Source of the DNA: Thalassia testudinum
Taxonomy: Eukaryota > Streptophyta > Magnoliopsida > Alismatales > Hydrocharitaceae
Direction of reading: 5' to 3'
Assembly: GCA_037157565.1 (NCBI GenBank)
Contig: JAZHRO010000026.1
Coordinates: forward strand, 35,888,501 to 35,952,500
DNA length: 64,000 nucleotides
Translations under genes and position numbers: made by a program
Shown: positions 55,634-64,000 of the stretch, in pieces
How positions within the stretch are numbered: position 1 is the stretch's first letter
Layout of the letters: each line of letters begins with the position of its first letter
The notes under the pieces: generated by a model
The model's database searches: none
What the model saw: the letters and a program-made list of their open reading frames with translations, nothing else
What the model was told of the DNA's origin: nothing

Positions 55634-58172
55634 GGTGTTTATCGTTGTAACATGCAATTATGATTGCTTTTGAAATTTGTAAAGATCAAGTACTTAGAAA
55701 GTATTTGAGTCGTCCCAAGGGAGGTAGGAATGCAAATTAAAATCTCTCGCCTGAAATCAGGAAATCAACTTTTTTTTTTTTTGAGTTTTGAAATATATAA
55801 TTTTTTTAGGGTTTTTGAATAAGGGCAAAAACAATGCGGAGAGAACGTGAATTGAAACTACTAGAAATAAAGCAACAAGTGCTTTGTTTCTCCAACTCAC
55901 TCCAAGCATGGGAGGCTTGGAGTAATGGAGGAACAACACACAACAAGAAACAGCACAAGCTATCTAAACAAAAGGTAGAGGAATGCTTCTATAAATAAAA
56001 AATGTTTTACAACGGAGTTGGAGAACTCACAAGCGAGAGGGATTCCCACTTGTAATCTCCAACAAAATTCGAACACTACACTACCATGCAAAAATACAAA
56101 AAAAGAATGTAGAAGAAAGCTTATGAAGAAGGTGATGCTACTGCAGAACTCCCGCTTCAATTCAAGTTGCCCCTAAATTAAAGGAAGCTTTCTCCTGGCT
56201 CTCCTTTTCTTGGCAAACCCTAGGTGGGGCGTGCCTTGCTCCTCCTAGAGTGGAAGGTTTCCACTCCTGAACTCCTCTTTAGGGTGGATGTGGACCACCC
56301 TATTTGCTCCTCCTCTAGATGTCCTCCTTGCCTGGCTTTTCCTCCTTGGCTTAGCGAAGACACAAGGTAGAAGAAGGGAAGAAGTTGAAGGCACTAAGGA
56401 GCCAGAGTGTCTCCTTAATCTTCTTCTTCTCCTCCTCTTCTCCTTGGTCGTTGGGATGGTGGAATGAAGGTAGAAAAATGCCATGAATATGTGTAGCCAA
56501 GGATACTTGATAATGGGTAGTTAGTGGTCTTCTTATAGAGTGGAGGGGGAACATGGATGTGGTTAAGGGTGGAAGGCTAGGATGGCTCATGGAGGGTGGT
56601 TATGGAATCCTAAGGCTCGGGTTGGTGGCGCCAAAGTGGAGAGGCACCTAAGGATTGGTGCCAACCCTAGGTGGGTGCTAGGGTTAAGGTTGGTGTGATG
56701 TGTTGTAGGGTTAGGATTGGTCTTGATGATGGTGGTTATAAGATGGAGGGACATGGAGGGTTGGCGCTAAATTAAAGGGCACATGGAGGTGGAGTTAAGG
56801 GTAGTTGGCATGGGTTTATAGGTGGTTGTGGGGTTGGTTCTTTTTGCGCCAACATATGGAAGGTGAGGATGGGTTGGATTGGGTATGTGTAGGGTGTAGA
56901 TGGCCTTATAGGTTGGCGCCAAGAATGAGGGGTGTGGTTAGGTATTTTAGCACCAACATAAGTGGTGGTTATAGGGTGGTTAAGGGGTGAAGGGATGGGT
57001 TAAGATTGGCGCCAAAGGGTCTTCTAGAAGGGAGGTTAGGTGGATGATTAGGATGGGTTGTAGGCTTAGGTGCATGGTGGTGATGAGGGGGAGTTTTGGA
57101 GGGAACGTGTGGCACCAAGGGGAGGTGGTTATTGGGTGGTTGGTGCCACTTTAGGTGGTGTCCTTTGGTGGTTAGTGGGGAGAAAGGATGTGTTAGGGTT
57201 GGCACCAAAAGGAGGGAGTTAGGTGATAGTTTAAGTGGTGGCTTAGGTAGTAGCTTAAGTAGGCTTATTTGGTGGAGTTTTAGGGTTAGGGTTATGGTGA
57301 TGGTGGACGACCATGGAGAGGAGCTAGTGTTGAGCTTAGCTAAGCTAGCTTAGCAAGTAGCGTAGTAGTGGAGGAGCTAGGGTTTAGCTGAGAGGAGGTA
57401 GCCTTGAGCTGCTTTGAAGCTTGTGGGAGCTGATAGTTGCTGAAGAAGTCTTCTTAGGTGCTCAGCTATTCAACTTTAGCTAGCTAGTTCTTTGCTAGCT
57501 ACTAAGTTGAATAGGTTGAGCTAAGTTGAGCTGTCTTCAGCTATTCTAGAGCTAGGGAGGAGCTAGCTGTGTGGACTTCTTTGCTGACCTAACTTAGCCA
57601 GCTGAAGACTAGTAGCTAAGCCAAGTTGACTAGAGCTCCAGTGGGCTGAGTAGAGCTAGGATGAGTCGGGATTAGCTGAGTTGGAGCTGGAATGAACTCC
57701 CGTCAACTAAGCTGAGCTAGCTAAAGCTCCTAGTGAACTGATTGGAGCTAGGATGAGCTAGATTCAAGTAAGTTGAGCTGAATTTGAGCTGACTTGAGGT
57801 GTGTGGAGCTAAGTTGACCTACCCTGAGCTACCATCCAACTAAGATGAGTTGAATGGAGCTGGAGGGAGCTAAACTTAACCTAGGTGAGCTGATATCCAG
57901 TTGAGATGAGTTGGATTCAACTAGGGTTCAGCTGATTTGATCTTCTTCTCCACTTTCTGCCTTCTTGAGTGCTAGGGTTTTGGAGTTCTGATCATCTGCT
58001 TATCCTTAACACTCAAGTAAGCATGCTAAAAACACAAAAATTATGCAATGCATACTTAACCTAGGTAATGTCTAAATGAAACCCAAAAACCCTTTTATGG
58101 AGTTAAAATCCTAAGAGTTAGATCTATTTTAGGACATAAGAATGATGATAAACTACATTTATCATCAACATT
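55634..58172 (-). mobile_element. LTR related to the solo LTR at 9150, probably solo
   Basis: Collinear with 9150-11405: a GAGTCGTCCCAAGGGAGG block near the left end (about 55710), no coding region, a TTGGCGCC array at about 56620-57210, an AGCT-rich tract at about 57310-57935, and the terminal hairpin TGATAAACTACATTTATCA at 58154-58172. Divergence from the 9150 copy is considerable. I could not find a target duplication, so the left edge is approximate. Confidence 0.65.
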
Positions 58173-59902
58173 CGACGTTATTCACATGTCCATGCCACGC
58201 CAGATGTGTCCAATTTTGTGTAGAAAAAGGTGTACGCGAAGCATTACCCCTTTCGAATTTGCACCAGTTCTATTGATCAAAATTTGCAAGATGAGGCAAA
58301 TTTAGCAAAAGGGATACGAGGAAGGTGGATACTTAGGGAAAGGCATCGTCACGAAATATTTAAGAAGAGGTGATTGGTCACCTGATGGGTAAGTGGGTTG
58401 TTGCTCGCGTGGAATGTTATGGGTGAAAAGTCATCGGATGGCCAATTGTTGTCATTAGAGGATTTGTCTGAAAGATAAAAAATTGCATTATTTTTTAGGA
58501 GGGGAGTACGAAAATGTGTTGCAATGTATTTTACAATGTACGGTTAAGAATTAACTGATTGAAAATTAAGCAGACCAAAATATATCGATTAGAAATGATT
58601 TTCAACCGGTTAAAAATCAAAATACACCTGTATATTTTATCTTTTCACTGATGGAAAATGATTTTTCACTTGGAATGTGATTTTCCATTATAGGGAGTGG
58701 TTTTTCACTTGGAAAATGATTTTTCATCGGTGAAAAGTGGTCTCCACCAGTGGAAAACCAAAATATATTGGTTGAAACCATCACTCTTATCCATGCATTT
58801 CAAAACACGTTTTAAAGTGTGTTTGTTTACTTTTCCTTTATTTTTTATATCTCTAAGGACCCATTTACATTGTGGGATGTCCTACGTTTTTTCGGAATAT
58901 CCCGTATTTACAAAGGGGAATAAATAAACCTGTGTTTTACCCTAAACATGGGCTTTGTCAAACCCGTGTGTAAGTGAGGGATGAGTTATCCCATACCTAA
59001 ATCTCTTTCAATCTCAACTTATTCCCACCTTATCCTCTATTCACGTAAACACCCTGACAAAATTATCCCAAATTACATATAAATATCAACATAGAATATC
59101 TCATGTTTACAAATTTTCATCCAGTAGAATATATCATACAACGTATAAACTAGTCCTAAGAGATGGCATGTCCACGTCAAATTACGATTGTCTCTCTTGC
59201 TTGTGTGTGATGAGGAGAAAAAGAGATGATGATGTGTTAATAACTACCAGAAGTACATGACACGGATAAAACGTAAACATAATTTTTTGTGGTTTAAATT
59301 GTTGTTAGGGTGATGATGGAGAATATATGATAAATGATAATGAACAATAAAACGGGAATAAGGCACATGCATGAACCAATTGAATTTTTTTTAGCAGTAA
59401 TTCTGAATCAAAATGTACAAATGTGAAATTAAAATATATTACTATAAAATTAAATACACTGATAGTTTTTTATTTTGTATCAATACAATTTGATTTTAAA
59501 TTAAATAAATTAGTAATTTTTTATTTTCTATTGGTGCAATTTTGTTATAAACGAAAATGCATTCTTGATTTTTGATTTTGCTTTTAATGAGCATCCCATC
59601 CTTTATAAATGAAATATTAGTTCTCCAAAAGTAACATAATATAAACATACTTTATTATTATCAAAATTAAGAACATTAATACTTATACACTAAGAACATG
59701 TACATATTAGTGTACACATGACATTATCCCCACATAATATTAAAAAAATATATTAATGTCTTAACCATACATCAAATTCCAAACAAACATGAACAATAAT
59801 CAAGTGCATTAATAACCAAATACATTTACCAAAACTAAGAGACCTAAGACTCACAAGTAATTACAATCTCTAAGGAACAAAACCAAACATAAAATAGCTT
59901 AC
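58173..59902. other. AT-rich intergenic DNA
   Basis: No gene seen. At 58560-58770 a near-palindromic 17-mer of the type TGGAAAATGATTTTTCA recurs about three times, with half copies between. 59340-59760 is strongly AT-rich. Confidence 0.5.
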
Positions 59903-59917
59903 AATTAATAGCATAAA
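59903..59917 (+). repeat. LINE target-site duplication, left copy
   Basis: AATTAATAGCATAAA, repeated exactly at 61331-61345. Confidence 0.88.
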
Positions 59918-61330
59918 CTCTCCAAGCTAATAAGGAGTTGAATCCTTTCATTTGCTTGGAGGTCCATGAAGGCTCCATTAACTTCTGGTTTGATTTGTGG
60001 ATTGGTGAGTCACCTCTCCCCACTCTCTCTTTCCAAAAGGCTCTATTCCCTCCCATATATCCATTTGTAGAGTGCTCCCTCTGCTCTCTAGCGCTCCATT
60101 TTGCTCTACCATCCCTCCTATTCTGATTGTTGAGATTTCCAACCTCCAATTAGACTCTCTTAAGGACTTATCAATCTAGACTCCGGTCTCCTTTGGAATC
60201 TTCTCTATCTCTTCGGCTTATCAGCTGATGTTTCGCTCCTTTCCTAAGGACCTCTCTTTTATTCCCCTTTGGAATCTCAAGCTACCTCTTAGAATTTCTC
60301 TTTTTGTTTGGAAGCTTCTTAAGGGCAGTCTCCCTAGTGATGATAATATCATGAAATTAGGGATTCCCATTGCTTCCAAATGTCTCTGTTGCCCTACTAA
60401 TCCTGCGCTTGAAACTCTCCCTCACCTTTTCTCAAATAGTCACTTGGTTCATGATATCTCCACTTGGACCTTTAACCAGAATTACCAGGGTTTCAAAGAC
60501 CCTTCCCATTCTCGCCGGCTCAAGTCTATTCAGGGTTTGATTTGCTTCATCTGGTATAATGTTTGGTGGATTTGCAACTCTATGAAACATGATGGTTTCA
60601 ATCCTGCCAAGCTCCACCTTTTACTTGATTAACATTGGAGGAACCTTCAGAGGTGAATTGGCTTAAGTCCTCTCACCCCTCCTGCCTCTCCCTTAGCTGG
60701 GTTTGCCCTTCTTAGGGCCTTAAAATCAATGCCGCTACTTCTATGGTGGGGGATTGTTGCGTTTATGGCTGGATTGTTAGGAACTCTTTGGGGAATTTCA
60801 TTATGACTGCGGCTGCTAGTCTTGCTAGTGTCGCCTTTGAGGTTGCTATCATTAGAGCATCATCCATGCTATCTCCTGCTTTTCTGATGATTCTTTTCAG
60901 GTGGAAATGGATTTAGTTTTGCTTTACTACTGGTGGTCTGGTAAGCTTTAGGTTGCATGGCAAATTAAAAAGTTCTTCACTTCTCTTCGTGAGTGCTCCT
61001 CCAGGATCTACTCCTTCTCCTACATCCATCCGCTTGTCAATGAGGCTGCTTCCAGGATTGCGGACCTTGGAGATGGCAACTGGAGATGTTTCTGCTGCTT
61101 AGATCAACTCCCTCTCAATATTGTAGGCATTATCAAATTGGATCGCATTCAAATGCCTTATATTGTCCCCTTGTAACCCCTCTACTTTCTTTTACTTATT
61201 GTACTAGGCCAAGAGTCGTGGTCCTCTTTTCTATGTAAGGGGTAGGTTTTGGTCTAGTCCCCCTGTCCCCCCTCTTTCTTGCCTCCTGGGAGCAGAGGAT
61301 GAATAAAATTGCTCCTATTTTCTTTTTTAA
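59918..61330 (+). mobile_element. 5'-truncated L1-type LINE
   Basis: About 1.4 kb of LINE 3' end. It starts just before the conserved block ahead of the zinc-binding domain (INFWFDLWIGESPLPTL). Next is the reverse-transcriptase zinc-binding domain in the open frame 60228-60632 (PLWNLKLPLRISLFVWKLL, CLCCPTNPALETLPHLFSN). RNase H remnants follow at about 60720-61140 (YGWIVRNSLGNFIMTAAASL). The 3' end has AATAAAATTGCTCC and a short T/A tail. A 15-bp target duplication flanks it. Endonuclease and RT cores are absent, as usual for 5' truncation; several stops are present. Confidence 0.87.
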
Positions 61331-61345
61331 AATTAATAGCATAAA

Positions 61346-62949
61346 TGCAGAAGTACCTATCTCCCATTGACCATGCCCATTATAAAACAATGCATTTGCA
61401 TTGGGGGTCCTCTTGGTCAAAAGTAGAGATACTTTCAACCATCCAAGAATTAGTCACCAATCACATGCACTCACAACATTCTTGTCTTATTGAACCTTAG
61501 TAGATGTGACAAAAAAGGGCATTGCACAGCTCAACCAAGAAACTCCAAATATCATAGAATAATAAACTCACAACATGATCTAATTAAGTGGTGGAATGGA
61601 CCTTATCTACATTGCCATTTGATCTAGCATCCTTTTCTAGGTCGTTGGACCAAGCAACGACCTCAACTCGTACGATAAAAGCCTCCTAGGTTACTAGATG
61701 ATTTAGCGACCTTTCTGCGACCTATCACCCCTTTTAAATATTGTGCAATTTCCTATCCCTTTGCTAAATATTAACTTATTGTATGCCCCTTCTGCTAAGA
61801 ACCTTGCAAGATAACACCACAGTATAGTTAAAGATAAGGACACCTAACCTTGATCAATCAAGTTTGAATCTCTATTCTTCTATTATTTAGGAGATTAGTC
61901 TGTAGAAGATGGCCAATTATCCCAATCTACTTGTATCAAATTTTAGGCCATCAAAGAAAAGAAAGAGGTAAGATGTTATTAGAAGTTTGGAGGTAGTTCA
62001 TAATTTGATTCATGCCTTTTCATGCAATAGTGATAAGACTATTGAGAAATCCTTGAACTTGTCATCCACTATTCATAAAGTTTACTTGTTTAATTTGGGT
62101 TTGGTTATTGGATTTGATTGTGGATTCTTTATATATACCCAACAAAGTCTACGGGCCCGACAGAAAAATAGGGAGAGGGTAATAATGAGGAAGCACAAGT
62201 GTAGAGAGAAAGAGTATGCGGGAATTTGGTAACCCAATTCCACCGAATTGGTGCACATCTGAGGAGGGGGTCTAACCTTCAAATATTCACTAATGATCTT
62301 TTTGAGAACTTTGCAAGTGTGGTCCTCTTTTTGGAACTAAGCTTCCCTTTATACAAGGGATTATTGATTGCGGCTCAAGCCAATAATCATTTGCAATTCG
62401 TGGAGCATAATCACTCTATGAGTCACCTCATCTTCCGTTCTATTGACTCACTCCCTGTGTTGTTGCCTCGGTTTCCACACAATTGATTTAATTCCCATGC
62501 CACCACCTTGTCTCCTACACCATTGGTACCTTTCCCACCTAATGCCATCAAGATCGACATAGCGGCAAACCATGGGGTCCTAGATTTTTGGGTGATCTCC
62601 CATTGCCCAAAGACTAGGTGATCGAGCTAGTTGGATGCTCTTGAGCATTCTTAGGCAAGTGAATCAGCCAATTTGCTCTAGGTGATCCTCTTAAAGTAGT
62701 GGTGCCACAATCCAGCCAACAGGGGGCTTACCTTGCCTTTAGGTTAGGCTGGCCCTTTTCCTGGACTTTGCTTGGGTTTGCTCGCTTTGTGGGCTTGACT
62801 TTCTCTTCCCCATCAGTACCCTTAGGTATATAATTGAAGATGGTAATGGAGTTGCAAAAGTTTATAGGTAACTTAATACCAATCTTGGTTAAACTTATCA
62901 CCAATTTTTCATATGCTGATTTCAACTTCATTTAGAAGATCCTAAAAAT
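61346..62949. other. No recognised feature
   Basis: Short open frames only (for example 61987-62232 on + and 62931-62728 on -), without recognisable domains. The right part could belong to the LINE that becomes recognisable from about 63.0 kb. Confidence 0.35.
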
Positions 62950-64000
62950 GTCTATTTAGTTGGTACATTTAGGAAACACTAGAATCTTGACGATTCCAAC
63001 AAGCTAAAGAAATAAGCATTTTAGGAGCACACCAAGGGCAATGCCAGAGGCATGTCGAGGATATGGAATCCCTGAATTTTACAAATACTTGGACCATAAT
63101 GGAAGGTTTCTTCACTTGGTCAATTGGGAGGATGTGTGTAGGCCGATTGGGTAGGGAGGACTTGGGGTTTACACTTGGCTGATTTTAGGGACTCATTCAT
63201 TGCAAAGTGAGTGGTCGAACTACTTAAAAATGAAGGTAGCTTGTGAAATTAAATTATGATTAATTCATATGGTGTGGCCTTGAACTGGTAGTAAAGGAGG
63301 GTGGTTCCATAGGGTGTTTCGGGTTTATGGTGTGGTTTAGTGGTAGTTTAACACGATTAGCACAGTTCTTTAAGCCTAGGTTGGGCAAAAGAAGGAATTT
63401 CTATTTTTGGGAGGATGAGTAGACAAGTTTAAGTATCCTCTTGTCCAAGTTCCCCAAGTTGTACTCATTTAGAGCAAATAAATTTGTTCCGATGGCTAAG
63501 AAGTAGGATAGAGAAATGACCAGGGGGTTGGGTCCTGGTTACCTATCTTTGGTAGGGCTTTTTCTAAATCTCAACCAATGGAATTGTAGTAACTATTACC
63601 TCTCCTTGAGACTTTCTTACTTAAAAGTGACTCACCAAATTATTTGAACGAAACACATAGAAAATCCTCCTCTAAAAAAGCCTATAGGTGTCTTAGAGGT
63701 ATGGTGCACTCCAAGGATGTGTACTTGGGGGTTGATTGCTCCCTTTTTTGAAGATGTAGATACTCCTTAAGATAAAGATTTTTCTTTGGCTTTTGAGGAG
63801 GAATAGATTGCTTATGAAGACCTTAGTACAAAGAGGGCTTCCAAGAAGTGATGCTTCTTGCTCTCTTTGTGATAATAGGGATGAAGATGTCATGCATCTT
63901 TTAATGAGATGCTTCTTTGTGAGAGATCTTCCTGCAACTGTGTCTTTTCCGGTAGTAGGGACGGTCTTTTGGAAGATTTCTAAAGTTCTATGTGTGTTGG
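62950..64000 (+). mobile_element. Second LINE fragment, runs off the window
   Basis: Plus-strand LINE landmarks in order, with frameshifts and stops. First, about 63106-63215, the block after RT (HLVNWEDVCRPIG then stop then GGLGFTLADF in the next frame). Next, about 63390-63510, RRNFYFWEDE then TAG for Trp, then a FPKLYSFRANKFVPMAKK stretch. Then, about 63775-63930, the zinc-binding domain (FLWLLRRNRLLMK, CSLCDNRDEDVMHLLMRC). It is a different, more decayed copy than 59918-61330. Left edge uncertain; right end outside the window. Confidence 0.75.

Overview
The window looks like nuclear DNA of a flowering plant with a large, transposon-rich genome. Nearly everything that can be recognised is a retrotransposon: LTR elements of the Ty1/copia (Sirevirus-like) and Ty3/gypsy (Tekay/Del-like chromovirus, Athila/Tat-like) groups, and 5'-truncated L1-type LINEs. 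I see no intact host gene. The species cannot be named from this sequence. Almost all coding regions carry stops or frameshifts, so the products described are mostly decayed.

Bases 953-40892 form one nested complex. An Athila/Tat-like element in + orientation starts with an LTR at 958 and ends with its partner LTR at 40887, flanked by the 5-bp target duplication ATTTG. Its left LTR was split at 2186 by a minus-strand Sirevirus-like copia element (2186-12565, duplication GCCCC). The right LTR of that copia was split by a 2.26-kb solo LTR (9150-11405, duplication ATTCC). The outer left LTR is cut short at 13047 and joined to the primer-binding site of an inverted LTR of the same family (13048-14192). 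Next come a decayed minus-strand chromovirus (14193-23053), the gag/protease half, leader and 5' LTR of a minus-strand Athila/Tat-like element (23054 to about 29.1 kb), a plus-strand LTR end (to 30004), and the 3' tail of the outer element. The outer right LTR (31100-40887) was split by a solo chromovirus LTR (32559-40432, duplication GTCCA). That solo LTR holds a gag-only Sirevirus-like element (33606-39030) flanked by an unusual 137-bp duplication and missing the last bases of one LTR.

From 40893 to about 54.3 kb the DNA is AT-rich. It carries two converging decayed genes with a Ulp1-type cysteine protease domain (41378-44171 on + and 47470-50170 on -), the kind often carried by plant DNA transposons, plus an LTR-like insertion at 50189. 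From 54.3 to 58.2 kb are a copia RNase H/LTR remnant, an LTR fragment and a second, probably solo, LTR related to the one at 9150. From 59918 to the end there are two LINE 3' regions; the first has a clear 15-bp target duplication.

The most interesting pattern is that several unrelated LTR families here each carry arrays of their own short palindrome (GTACCGGTAC, CAGACGTCTG, TTGGCGCCAA, AGCT-rich, TTGGCTTTGAGCCAA). CAGACGTCTG is shared by copia and gypsy LTRs, and within the gag-only element three LTR-to-LTR size differences begin and end at copies of it. Other notable items are the 137-bp duplication, a tRNA-like pol III promoter signature inside the outer LTR, and six polypurine tracts in the gag-only element. 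No CRISPR array, rRNA gene, functional tRNA gene or prokaryotic feature was seen.
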